From Streptomyces malachitofuscus (lineage in GTDB: Bacteria > Actinomycetota > Actinomycetes > Streptomycetales > Streptomycetaceae), in NCBI RefSeq assembly GCF_014650055.1, contig NZ_BMUF01000018.1:62001-126000 (forward strand): DNA of 64,000 bases, read 5' to 3'. This document shows positions 8,426-16,035 of this stretch, one piece after another. The notes under the pieces are model-generated. The model made no database searches, was not told the DNA's origin, and saw only the letters and a program-made list of their open reading frames with translations. Every line of letters begins with the position of its first letter. Position 1 is the stretch's first letter. The translations under genes and the position numbers were made by a program.

Positions 8426-9853
8426 CTACGCCCCCGCACCCCCCACCGTGAACCCCGTCACCGTCCCCCCGCCCTCCCGCCGGAAGGCATACGGCGCGCC
8501 CCCGTGCGCAAGCGCAACCTCCCGCACGATGGACAGCCCCAGCCCCGACCCCGGCAGGGACCGCGCGTCGGCCGCACGGTAGAACCGGTCGAAGACCCGC
8601 GTCAGATCGTCCTCCGCGATCCCCGGCCCCCGGTCCCGCACCTCCACCCGCACCACCCCCGGCCGCGCCGACCCCGCCACGCCGATCTCCACGGGCCCGC
8701 ACCCGTCCCGGTCGAACTTCACCGCGTTCTCGACCAGGTTGGACACCGCCCGTGTCAGCATCCCCGGCCGCCCCTCCGCCGTGGTGTCCCCGCTCGCGCT
8801 GACGAGGATCTCCCGCCCCGTGCGCCGCCGCGCCACCCCCGCCACGTCCTCGGCGATGTCCGCGAGGTCGACCCGCTGCGGTGGCTCCGTGTCGTACTGC
8901 CCGGCGGCGAGGTCGACCAGCTCGTTGACGAGATCGGTCAGTTCGCGGGCCTCCTGGGTGAGGTCGGCGACGAGTTCCTCACGGGTGCCGGGCGGCAGTT
9001 CGTCGATGCGGCGCAGCAGCGAGATGTTGGTGCGCAGCGAGGTGAGCGGCGTACGCAGCTCGTGCCCGGCGTCCTGGACCAGCCGGCGCTGGTCCTCCTC
9101 CGACTGGGCGAGCCGGCCCAGCATGCGGTCGAAGGCACGGCCGAGGCGCCCCACCTCGTCGTAGCCGGCGACGGGCACCGGGATGCCGAGCCGCCGGGTG
9201 CGGGCGACGGCCTCGGCGGTGCGGGTGAGCACGACCAGCCGGCGGGTGATGCGGCGGGCCAGCCACCAGCCGAACAGCCCGGCCCCGACCACGACCGCCG
9301 CCATCAGGATCAGCGTGCGCCGCTGGAGGGCCCGCAGCAGGTCCTCGGTGTTGCTGAACTCCTGCGCGACCTGCACCGCGCCCCGGCTGCCGCCGAGCGA
9401 GACGGTCGCGACCCGGTAGAGGTCGTTGCCGACGTCGACGTCCGCGTGCACCACCACCCGTCCCGCCGTCGCGGCACCGGCGATGCGGCGGTCGGAGCCG
9501 ACCACCGGCAGCCCGGGATCTCCCGGGTCGAAGACGCTGCCGTCCGGGCCGAGCACCTGCACGTCGGTCCGGGCGGGCCGGACCAGGTCGTGGCCGGGCG
9601 CGGCGGACGAGAAGTCGTGCGGCGTCATCCGGTTCTCCCGGACCTCGCTGCGCAGGTCCTGCACGACCTCGTCGAACACGGACTGCTGGTCCACCCGCAC
9701 CAGCCGGGCCGCGGCGTTGTACGACAGGATGCCGACCAGCACGGTGACCGTGGCGGTGACCGCGGCGAACGCCACCGCGAACGTGGTCCCCAGCGACAGC
9801 AGCCGCAGCCGCCGGCGCGGGACCGACGGCCCCCGCACCCCGCCCGCGGCCAC
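8426..9853 (-). CDS. two-component sensor histidine kinase (MprB-like)
   Basis: The 475-residue protein has an N-terminal membrane helix (residues about 17-45), an extracytoplasmic sensor region of about 120 residues, a second helix (LILMAAVVVGAGLFGWWLA), a HAMP linker, the H-box DAGHELRTPLTSLRTN with the phospho-accepting His, and the ATPase domain with N-box NLVENAVKF, G1 DRGPGI and G2 GSGLGLSIV. It starts with GTG at 9853, the base next to the TGA of the response regulator, so the pair is co-translated. It should autophosphorylate and transfer phosphate to that regulator. The signal is unknown; the external domain suggests an envelope cue. Confidence 0.92.
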   Translation of the reverse strand: MAAGGVRGPSVPRRRLRLLSLGTTFAVAFAAVTATVTVLVGILSYNAAARLVRVDQQSVFDEVVQDLRSEVRENRMTPHDFSSAAPGHDLVRPARTDVQVLGPDGSVFDPGDPGLPVVGSDRRIAGAATAGRVVVHADVDVGNDLYRVATVSLGGSRGAVQVAQEFSNTEDLLRALQRRTLILMAAVVVGAGLFGWWLARRITRRLVVLTRTAEAVARTRRLGIPVPVAGYDEVGRLGRAFDRMLGRLAQSEEDQRRLVQDAGHELRTPLTSLRTNISLLRRIDELPPGTREELVADLTQEARELTDLVNELVDLAAGQYDTEPPQRVDLADIAEDVAGVARRRTGREILVSASGDTTAEGRPGMLTRAVSNLVENAVKFDRDGCGPVEIGVAGSARPGVVRVEVRDRGPGIAEDDLTRVFDRFYRAADARSLPGSGLGLSIVREVALAHGGAPYAFRREGGGTVTGFTVGGAGA

Positions 9854-10579
9854 TCAGCCCTCCCGCAGCACGTAACCCACCCCGCGCACCGTGTGGATCA
9901 GCTGCGGTGCGCCGGGGTCGTCGAGCTTGCGCCGCAGATAGCCGACGTAGACGGCGAGGTTCTTGGAACCGGGGCCGAAGTCGTAGCCCCAGATGCGGTC
10001 GTAGATGGTGGAGTGCTCCAGGACGACGCCCGCGTTGCGGATCAGCAGCTCAAGGAGTTCGAACTCGGTGCGGGTCAGCTCCAGCTCCCGGCCGCCGCGC
10101 CAGGCCCGGCGCGCCCGGGGGTCCATGCGCAGTCCGGCCGCCTCCAGGAACCGCCCGGGGGGCTCCGGCTGCCGTTCCTCCACGGGCTCGGGCTCCGGGG
10201 CCGGTGTCACGGGAGCCGCCCGGCGCAGCAGGGCACGCAGCCGGGCGAAGACCTCCTCGACGTCGAAGGGCTTGACGACGTAGTCGTCGGCCCCCGCGTC
10301 CAGTCCCGCGATCCGGTCGGCGGTCTCCACCAGCGCCGTCAGCATCAGCACCGGTGTGCGGTCGCCCTCGGCGCGCAGCACCCGGCACACCTGGAGGCCG
10401 TCGATGCCGGGCATCATCACGTCGAGGACCAGCACGTCGGGACGGCTGCGGTGGGCCTGCGCGAGGGCCTCCACCCCGTCGGCGACGGCCGTGACCCGGT
10501 AACCCTCCAGGGTCAGCGCGCGCTCCAGCGCGTTGCGGATGGCGCGGTCGTCTTCGGCGAGCAGAACGGTGTGCGGCAC
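9854..10579 (-). CDS. OmpR-family response regulator
   Basis: The 241-residue protein has a receiver domain with acidic pocket AEDD, phospho-acceptor Asp in VLVLDVMMPGIDG, Thr in MLTA and Lys in YVVKPFD. A Pro/Glu-rich linker (PAPEPEPVEERQPEP) follows, then a winged-helix DNA-binding domain (ELTRTEFELLELLIRN through HTVRGVGYVLREG). The linker is longer than usual. It is the first gene of the two-gene operon with the histidine kinase. The operon partner is certain from adjacency; target genes are not indicated. Confidence 0.93.
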   Translation of the reverse strand: MPHTVLLAEDDRAIRNALERALTLEGYRVTAVADGVEALAQAHRSRPDVLVLDVMMPGIDGLQVCRVLRAEGDRTPVLMLTALVETADRIAGLDAGADDYVVKPFDVEEVFARLRALLRRAAPVTPAPEPEPVEERQPEPPGRFLEAAGLRMDPRARRAWRGGRELELTRTEFELLELLIRNAGVVLEHSTIYDRIWGYDFGPGSKNLAVYVGYLRRKLDDPGAPQLIHTVRGVGYVLREG

Positions 10580-10652
10580 GCGCCCAGTGTGCCAACCGAC
10601 GGCGGGCCCCGGACCCGGCGGAGGGTCCCGGGCCGCGCTTCTTACCCGTATC

Positions 10653-11279
10653 TCACCCGGCGGGCCGCAGCGCAGCCAGCCGCTCCTCGAACGGCGTGAC
10701 CTCCTCGAAGGAGTCCCGCCGGGGCAGCGGACGCGTGCCGGACAGCCCCGCCATCAGCGTCGCCAGCTCCCGGCCCGCGCGCTCGATGCGGCCGTCCAGC
10801 CCCTCGGCACCCCAGTCCTCGGAGGCGGCGTAGACGCCGGTCGGGACGACGACGGCCCGGAGGTAGGAGAAGAGCGGGCGCAGCGCGTGGTCCAGCACCA
10901 GCGAGTGCCGCGCCGTTCCGCCGGTCGCGGCGATCAGCACCGGCTTCCCGGCGAGGGCGTCGGGGTCGGTGACGCTCAGCGCGTCGAAGAACGACTTGAA
11001 CAGCCCGCTGTACGAGGCCGAGAACACCGGGGTGACGACGATCAGCCCGTCGGCCCCGGACACCGCCTCGAACGCCTCGGACAGTGCCCGGCCGGGGAAG
11101 CCGTTGGTGAAGGTGTGCGCGATCTCGACGGCGAGGTCGCGCAGCTCGATCACCCGGACGTCCGCGGGACCGGGCTCCGGGGCGGTCGCGGCCGGGGCGG
11201 CGACCGCGGCCAGCCGGTCGGCGAGCAGCCGCGTGGACGACGGCACGCTCAGTCCGGCCGATACGACGACGAGCCTCAT
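10653..11279 (-). CDS. NADPH-dependent FMN reductase (CE1759 family)
   Basis: The 208-residue flavodoxin-like protein begins MRLVVVSAGLSVPSSTRLLA, the phosphate-binding loop of FMN reductases, and contains VVTPVFSASYSGLFKSFFDA, the flavin contact that marks this family. Such enzymes reduce FMN with NAD(P)H to supply a partner monooxygenase. The partner is evident: its ATG overlaps the stop of the LLM oxidoreductase gene upstream (ATGA). The same pairing is catalogued as the CE1758/CE1759 families. Cytoplasmic. Confidence 0.9.
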   Translation of the reverse strand: MRLVVVSAGLSVPSSTRLLADRLAAVAAPAATAPEPGPADVRVIELRDLAVEIAHTFTNGFPGRALSEAFEAVSGADGLIVVTPVFSASYSGLFKSFFDALSVTDPDALAGKPVLIAATGGTARHSLVLDHALRPLFSYLRAVVVPTGVYAASEDWGAEGLDGRIERAGRELATLMAGLSGTRPLPRRDSFEEVTPFEERLAALRPAG

Positions 11280-12367
11280 GCCCGCGCTCCTTCCCGCTTC
11301 CTGGCGGCCAGCAGCGAACTGTGGGTCGGCGCGTCCGGCACCCCGGCCGGGCGGTTCCTGGCGAACTCCTTGCGCAGCACCGGCACGACCTCCTCGCCGA
11401 GCAGGTCGAGCTGCTCCAGCACGGTCTTCAGCGGCAGGCCCGCGTGGTCCATCAGGAACAGCTGGCGCTGGTAGTCACCGGCGTAGTCGCGGAACGACAG
11501 CGTCTTCTCGATGACCTGCTGCGGGGAGCCCACGGTGAGCGGGGTCTGCTCGGTGAACTCCTCCAGCGAGGGCCCGTGCCCGTAGACCGGCGCGACGTCG
11601 AAGTAGGGGCGGAACTCGCGCACCGCGTCCTGCGAGTTCTTCCGCATGAACACCTGACCGCCCAGGCCGACGATCGCCTGCTCGGGCGTGCCGTGCCCGT
11701 AGTGGGCGTAGCGGGCCCGGTACAGCTCGACCATGCGCTTGGTGTGGTCGGCCGGCCAGAAGATGTTGTTGTGGAAGAAGCCGTCGCCGTAGTAGGCGGC
11801 CTGCTCGGCGATCTCCGGCGAGCGGATGGAGCCGTGCCAGACGAACGGCGGTACGCCGTCCAGGGGGCGGGGCGTAGCGGTGAAGCCCTGCAGCGGGGTG
11901 CGGAACTTCCCCTCCCAGTCGACGACGTCCTCGCGCCACAGCCGGTGGAGCAGGGCGTAGTTCTCGACGGCGAGGTTGATGCCCTGGCGGATGTCCTGGC
12001 CGAACCAGGGATAGACCGGTCCGGTGTTGCCGCGGCCCATCATCAGGTCCACCCGGCCGTCGGCCAGGTGCTGGAGCATCGCGAAGTCCTCGGCGATCTT
12101 CACCGGGTCGTTGGTGGTGATCAGGGTGGTCGAGGTGGAGAGGACCAGCCGCTCGGTGCGTGCCGCGATGTAGCCGAGCATCGTGGTCGGCGAGGACGGC
12201 ACGAACGGCGGGTTGTGGTGCTCGCCGGTCGCGAAGACGTCCAGGCCCACCTCTTCCGCCTTGAGCGCGATCGCGACCATGGCCTTGATCCGCTCGCGTT
12301 CGGTCGGCGTACGCCCCGTGGTCGGGTCGGGGGTGACGTCCCCGACGCTGAAGATCCCGAACTGCAT
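11276..12367 (-). CDS. LLM-class flavin-dependent oxidoreductase (CE1758 family)
   Basis: The 363-residue protein shows the bacterial luciferase-like TIM barrel: MQFGIFSVGDVTPDP, FATGEHHNPPFVPSSP (luciferase signature), LSTSTTLITTNDPVKIAEDFAMLQ, and MGRGNTGPVYPW. It uses reduced FMN and oxygen; the substrate is unknown. It forms a coupled pair with the following FMN reductase, which shares four bases with it. A strong AGGATG ribosome site precedes the ATG. A palindrome overlaps a TATAGT-like -10 element upstream, suggesting control by a repressor of MarR or similar type. Confidence 0.92.
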   Translation of the reverse strand: MQFGIFSVGDVTPDPTTGRTPTERERIKAMVAIALKAEEVGLDVFATGEHHNPPFVPSSPTTMLGYIAARTERLVLSTSTTLITTNDPVKIAEDFAMLQHLADGRVDLMMGRGNTGPVYPWFGQDIRQGINLAVENYALLHRLWREDVVDWEGKFRTPLQGFTATPRPLDGVPPFVWHGSIRSPEIAEQAAYYGDGFFHNNIFWPADHTKRMVELYRARYAHYGHGTPEQAIVGLGGQVFMRKNSQDAVREFRPYFDVAPVYGHGPSLEEFTEQTPLTVGSPQQVIEKTLSFRDYAGDYQRQLFLMDHAGLPLKTVLEQLDLLGEEVVPVLRKEFARNRPAGVPDAPTHSSLLAARKREGARA

Positions 12368-12386
12368 GGCCGCTCATCCTCCGGTT

Positions 12387-12406
12387 GTTGACCGTTCAAC
12401 TATACC
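12387..12406 (-). promoter_or_regulatory. operator overlapping the -10 box of the LLM/FMN-reductase operon
   Basis: On the reverse strand TATAGT (12406-12401) runs into GTTGA-ACGG-TCAAC (12400-12387), a perfect palindrome with 5-bp arms. The palindrome ends 19 bp before the ATG at 12367. A protein bound here would cover the -10 element and start point. The regulator is not encoded next door; the HxlR and MarR genes at 13.5-14.4 kb are the nearest candidates. Confidence 0.45.
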
Positions 12407-12465
12407 CCGGGAACGACTCCGCCACCCCACCTATTCCCCCACCCCGGTACCCGCCCGGCGGGCGC

Positions 12466-13356
12466 CTACGGCACCAGCACCAGCCGCCCCCGCACCCCGC
12501 CCTCCGCCAGGCGCGCATGCGCCTTCACCACATCGGCCAGCGGATACGTCTCCGCGACCCGGAGCGTCAGCACCCCCTCGTCCGCCAGCCGCACCAGCTC
12601 CGCCAGCCGGGCCCCGTCGGCGACCACCTCCACCGCGGCCACCCGCACCCCGCGCTCCGGCGCCGGCTCCGCACCCGGTATCACGCCCGCGTAGGCACCC
12701 CCGTCCCGCACCCACGCCAGCGCCCGCCCACCGAGCACCGCCGCGTCCAGCACCGCGTCGAAGCCCCCTGCCTCCACCCGGCCGCCCGCGAAGTGCGCGG
12801 CACCGAGCGAACGCACGAGCTCCTCGTCGTCCTCCCGGGCCAGAGCGGTGACGGTGATCCCCCGGTGCGCGGCGAGCTGGACGGCGTATCCGCCGACCGC
12901 ACCGGCGGCACCCGTCACCAGCAGCGACCCGCCCGCGGGCAGCGCCAGCAGATCCAGGGCCTGCGCGGCCGTCAGCGCGTTCAGCGGCAGCGTCGCCGCG
13001 TGCACCGCGTCGGCCGTCCGCGGCGCCCGCGCCACCGCGTCCGCCGGCACGACGACGTACTCGGCGTGCGCCCCCAGCGGCTTCACCATGCAGTGGTGCA
13101 GCGCGACCACCTCGTCACCGGCGCCCCACCCGGCCGCCGCCCCGCCCGCGTCGACCGTCCCCGCGACATCCCAGCCGAGCCCGACCGTCTGCCCCTCGCC
13201 GCCGAAGACGCCTTCCCGCAGCCCCACGTCCACCGGATTCAGCGCCGTCGCCGCGACCTTGATCCGCACCTGGCCGGCCCCCGGCTCCGGCACCTCCACC
13301 TCGTCGACCCGCACGGCCTCGGGCCCGCCGAACGACGTCACCACCGCAGCACGCAT
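12466..13356 (-). CDS. NADP-dependent quinone oxidoreductase-like (zinc-free MDR family)
   Basis: The 296-residue protein begins MRAAVVTSFGGPEAVRVDEV, the GroES-like N-terminal of medium-chain dehydrogenases, with AATALNPVDVGLREG and the nucleotide-binding loop VTGAAGAVGGYAVQLA. Zinc-binding Cys residues are absent, as in quinone oxidoreductases. ATG at 13356 has a GGGAG ribosome site; the longer frame does not. Family members reduce quinones or enones using NADPH. It is divergent from an HxlR regulator gene, an arrangement common for quinone/aldehyde-sensing pairs, so the regulator probably represses it. Confidence 0.88.
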   Translation of the reverse strand: MRAAVVTSFGGPEAVRVDEVEVPEPGAGQVRIKVAATALNPVDVGLREGVFGGEGQTVGLGWDVAGTVDAGGAAAGWGAGDEVVALHHCMVKPLGAHAEYVVVPADAVARAPRTADAVHAATLPLNALTAAQALDLLALPAGGSLLVTGAAGAVGGYAVQLAAHRGITVTALAREDDEELVRSLGAAHFAGGRVEAGGFDAVLDAAVLGGRALAWVRDGGAYAGVIPGAEPAPERGVRVAAVEVVADGARLAELVRLADEGVLTLRVAETYPLADVVKAHARLAEGGVRGRLVLVP

Positions 13357-13424
13357 GACAGAAACTCCCTGTTTGTGATCCTTCGCCGTGGTTTCTCCGC
13401 GGCTGACCACAACCCTAGGAAGAG

Positions 13425-13449
13425 CTACTATCGATAAGTAAGTAGTTAC
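13425..13449. promoter_or_regulatory. candidate HxlR operator in the divergent promoter region
   Basis: GTAA-GTAG-TTAC at 13438-13449 is a perfect palindrome, preceded by CTACT (13425-13429), which is inverted to AGTAG (13441-13445). This AT-rich block stands out in a GC-rich spacer between the quinone reductase (minus) and HxlR gene (plus). HxlR/YodB family operators are AT-rich palindromes with similar TTAC/GTAA arms. The site lies 33 bp before the HxlR ATG. Confidence 0.5.
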
Positions 13450-13481
13450 CTGGAAGTGCGTTTGTCTCCCGGAGGTGAGCC

Positions 13482-13892
13482 ATGGCGACCACGACGGCGG
13501 CCCAGCGGCGCGAACAGGCGCGCTTCGAGTACGACGCGTTCCTCAGGAACTGCCCCACCAACCAGCTCCTGGACCGCATCAGCGACAAGTGGGTCTCCCT
13601 CGTCGTCAGCGCCCTCGCCGCCGGCCCCATGCGCTACAGCGACCTCGGCCGCAAGATCGCCGGCGTCAGCCCCAAGATGCTCACCCAGACCCTGCGCTCA
13701 CTGGAACGCGACGGCATCCTCACCCGCACGGTGACCCCGTCCGTGCCCGTCCGCGTCGACTACGAACTCACCCCGCTCGGCGCCAGCCTCAGCCTGCTCC
13801 TGAGCGCCGTGAAGGACTGGGCGGAGACCCACTTCGACGAGGTGCACCTGGCCCGCGAGCGCTACGACACCGAGACGGCCGAGACGAGCTAG
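13482..13892 (+). CDS. HxlR-family winged-helix transcriptional regulator
   Basis: The 136-residue protein has the HxlR layout: NCPTNQLLDRISDKWVSLVV, with a conserved Cys near the N-terminus (the redox-sensing position in YodB-type members), then RYSDLGRKIAGVSPKMLTQT as the recognition helix-turn-helix and a wing with VDYELTPLGASL. An ideal GGAGGTGAGCC ribosome site precedes ATG 13482. It is divergent from the quinone reductase gene, its likely target. Its TAG stop shares three bases (CTAG) with the TAG stop of the convergent MarR gene. Confidence 0.92.
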   Translation: MATTTAAQRREQARFEYDAFLRNCPTNQLLDRISDKWVSLVVSALAAGPMRYSDLGRKIAGVSPKMLTQTLRSLERDGILTRTVTPSVPVRVDYELTPLGASLSLLLSAVKDWAETHFDEVHLARERYDTETAETS

Positions 13893-14362
13893 ACGTCCCC
13901 CGACCGCAGCCGGGCGGCCTGCTCGGTCCCGAAGGCCGTCGTGCGCCTCATGTGATCGATGAACAGCGCGAGTTCGGCGTCGTCCAGATCCTCGAAGAGC
14001 GTCACCCAGCCACCGCCGACACGCTCCCACACCTGCTTGAACTCCGCCGCCTTCCCCGGCACCGGCGCCACCAGCACCAGCCGCCGGTCCCCCGCGTCCC
14101 GCTCCCGCGTCACATAGCCCGCCCGCTCCAGCCGGTCCACCAGCCGCGTCGCCGAGCCGGTCGTCAGCCCCGTCAGCTCCGCGATCCGTCCGGTCGTCAC
14201 CGGGCCGCCCTCCAGCGTCAGCAGATTCAGACACTGCAGATCGGTGGGATGCAGCCCCAGATGATCGGCGAGGGCCTGGTTGAACAGGGCGTACGACGCC
14301 ATGTGGCGCCGGGACACCACGGCCAGCTCCGCCATCAGCCGCGGCCGCGCGTTCCCCGGCAT
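13889..14362 (-). CDS. MarR-family transcriptional regulator
   Basis: The 157-residue protein has the MarR winged helix: LGLHPTDLQCLNLLTLEGGP, then GRIAELTGLTTGSATRLVDRLERAGYV and the wing RDAGDRRLVLVAPVPG. Long helices at both ends would form the dimer interface. ATG at 14362 is chosen over a start 33 bases upstream because it has a GGGAGGTG ribosome site. The gene ends convergent with HxlR and is divergent from the YnfA-like gene across 113 bp, which may be its target. The ligand is unknown. Confidence 0.9.
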   Translation of the reverse strand: MPGNARPRLMAELAVVSRRHMASYALFNQALADHLGLHPTDLQCLNLLTLEGGPVTTGRIAELTGLTTGSATRLVDRLERAGYVTRERDAGDRRLVLVAPVPGKAAEFKQVWERVGGGWVTLFEDLDDAELALFIDHMRRTTAFGTEQAARLRSGDV

Positions 14363-14475
14363 CCCGCACCTCCCAGTCCCTTCGACGTACCGCATGTATC
14401 CCCGGTGCGGGCCACGGCAGGCGCCCTCCAACAGGTGACAGCGGCCGGCCGGAACCCGCGTGCGAAGCTGCGGGC

Positions 14476-14811
14476 ATGCTGATCCTCCGCTCCGCCGCCC
14501 TGTTCGTCCTCGCCGCACTCCTGGAGATCGGCGGCGCCTGGCTGGTCTGGCAGGGCGTACGCGAACACCGCGGCTGGATGTGGGCGGCCGGCGGAGTCCT
14601 CGCGCTCGGCGCCTACGGCTTCGTCGCCACCTTCCAGCCCGACGCGCACTTCGGCCGCGTCCTCGCCGCGTACGGCGGCATCTTCGTCGCCGGCTCGATC
14701 CTCTGGGGCGTCGTCGCCGACGGCTACCGCCCCGACCGCTGGGACATCACCGGCGCACTGGTCTGCCTCGCCGGCATGGCCGTGATCATGTACGCCCCGC
14801 GCAACGGCTGA
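14476..14811 (+). CDS. YnfA (UPF0060) family membrane protein
   Basis: The 111-residue protein is four hydrophobic helices with family signatures: LLEIGGAWLVWQGVRE in helix 1, GAYGFVATFQPDAHFGRVLAAYGG between helices 2 and 3, and DRWDITGALVCLAGMAVIMY at the end. YnfA proteins resemble small multidrug resistance transporters in size and topology; the substrate is uncertain. The length matches the family (about 108). It is divergent from the MarR regulator, suggesting local control. Confidence 0.93.
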   Translation: MLILRSAALFVLAALLEIGGAWLVWQGVREHRGWMWAAGGVLALGAYGFVATFQPDAHFGRVLAAYGGIFVAGSILWGVVADGYRPDRWDITGALVCLAGMAVIMYAPRNG

Positions 14812-14924
14812 CACCCCCGGCCCACCGCTCCCGCCGTCACCCGAGCGGCCCCGCATATCCTGGCCGGGCACGGCCGGCCCCACGCACCGTGTCCGACCCG
14901 CCCGAGCGCCGAGGAGCAGTCCCC

Positions 14925-15701
14925 ATGGCCACCGCCGTACCGCCCGCCGCGTCCCGCATCGCCGTCGTCACGGGCGCGAGCAGCGGAATCGGCGCCGCCA
15001 CGGCCCGCCGGCTCGCCGAGGCCGGATACCGCGTCGTCCTCACCGCCCGCCGCAAGGACCGCATCGAGGCACTCGCCGAGGAGATCACCGCCGCCGGCCA
15101 CCAATCCACCGCGTACCCCCTCGACGTCACCGACCGCGCCGCCGTCGACGAGTTCGCCACCGCCTTCCGGACCATCGGCGTCCTCGTCAACAACGCCGGC
15201 GGCGCCCTCGGCGCCGACCCGGTCGCCACCGGCGACCCCGAGCAGTGGCGCACCATGTACGAGACCAACGTCCTCGGCACCCTCCACCTCACCCAGGCCC
15301 TGCTCCCCAAGCTGGACGCGAGCGGCGACGGCACGGTCGTGGTCGTCACCTCCACCGCCGGGCACGCCACCTACGAGGGCGGCGCGGGCTACGTCGCCGC
15401 CAAGCACGGCGCCCACGTCCTCGCCGAGACCCTGCGCCTGGAGATCGTCGGCCGCCCGGTGCGCGTCATCGAGATCGCGCCCGGCATGGTCAGGACCGAG
15501 GAGTTCGCGCTCACCCGGTTCGGCGGCGACACCGAGAAGGCCGCCAAGGTCTACCAGGGCGTGGCCGAGCCCCTCACCGCCGACGACGTCGCCGACACCA
15601 TCACCTGGGCGGTGACCCGCCCGCCGCACGTCAACATCGACCTGCTGGTGGTCCGCCCGCGCGCCCAGGCCTCCAACACCAAGGTTCACCGGGAGTCCTG
15701 A
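14925..15701 (+). CDS. SDR-family NAD(P)-dependent oxidoreductase
   Basis: The 258-residue Rossmann protein has the classical short-chain dehydrogenase set: cofactor loop TGASSGIGAATA, NNAG motif in VLVNNAGGALG, catalytic Ser in VVVVTSTAGH, and YVAAKHG with the active-site Tyr and Lys. The C-terminal part (APGMVRTEEFALTRF) matches YdfG/serine-dehydrogenase-like SDRs that oxidise short 3-hydroxy acids. ATG at 14925 follows GAGGAGCAGT. Its stop overlaps the start of the small membrane protein gene (TGATG), so they are coupled. Confidence 0.92.
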   Translation: MATAVPPAASRIAVVTGASSGIGAATARRLAEAGYRVVLTARRKDRIEALAEEITAAGHQSTAYPLDVTDRAAVDEFATAFRTIGVLVNNAGGALGADPVATGDPEQWRTMYETNVLGTLHLTQALLPKLDASGDGTVVVVTSTAGHATYEGGAGYVAAKHGAHVLAETLRLEIVGRPVRVIEIAPGMVRTEEFALTRFGGDTEKAAKVYQGVAEPLTADDVADTITWAVTRPPHVNIDLLVVRPRAQASNTKVHRES

Positions 15702-15844
15702 TGGCCGACGACACCACCGAACAGCGCCGACTGGCCCTGGAGAAGAAGCGCGAACGCTACGTCTGGTACTACCTCGGCTACTTCCTCTTCGGCATCCACA
15801 TCGTCGCCTTCGTCATGATCTACGCGGTAACCCACGCGAAGTAG
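15701..15844 (+). CDS. small single-pass membrane protein (47 residues)
   Basis: A 47-codon gene starts at ATG 15701, overlapping the SDR stop. The product has a charged N-terminal half (ADDTTEQRRLALEKKRERY) and one hydrophobic helix (YYLGYFLFGIHIVAFVMIYA). It resembles small actinobacterial membrane proteins of the DUF6126 type, as far as I recall; the function is unknown. The overlap with the SDR indicates co-translation. No internal evidence shows whether it assembles with that enzyme. Confidence 0.75.
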   Translation: MADDTTEQRRLALEKKRERYVWYYLGYFLFGIHIVAFVMIYAVTHAK

Positions 15845-15901
15845 CGGACTTCCGCAAAAGCCCTGCGCCCACGGGGCGACGACCAATCCCATTAGCCCAC
15901 G

Positions 15902-15925
15902 CGGGTGATGAACATCGATCACCCG
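15902..15925. promoter_or_regulatory. perfect inverted repeat upstream of the homing endonuclease
   Basis: CGGGTGAT (15902-15909) and ATCACCCG (15918-15925) form a perfect 8-bp inverted repeat with an 8-bp spacer. It is 111 bp upstream of the endonuclease ATG, in a position suited to a repressor or autoregulator. Confidence 0.4.
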
Positions 15926-15973
15926 GCCGGAACCCGAACACTCGATCTAGGCTCGCCGCCAAGTCAACGAAAC

Positions 15974-16034
15974 GGCTCTCGGCCGGGATTGCCCTCCCGG
16001 CCGAGAGCCTCACCATCAGGAAGGCACAACTTCC
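15974..16034 (+). promoter_or_regulatory. double leader hairpin before the homing endonuclease
   Basis: A perfect 15-bp hairpin, GGCTCTCGGCCGGGA (15974-15988) with its complement at 15995-16009 and a 6-base loop, lies 26 bases before the ATG. A second small inverted repeat, GGAAG (16019-16023) with CTTCC (16030-16034), places the only good ribosome site (AGGAAGG) in a stem ending next to the ATG. The first hairpin could terminate or attenuate transcription and the second could limit translation. Both readings are inference from sequence. Confidence 0.5.
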
Positions 16035-16035
16035 C

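Noticed and set aside
15845..15901. Possible small RNA or attachment site before the nuclease gene
   Set aside because: No tRNA-like or repeat boundary is visible and no integrase lies nearby.
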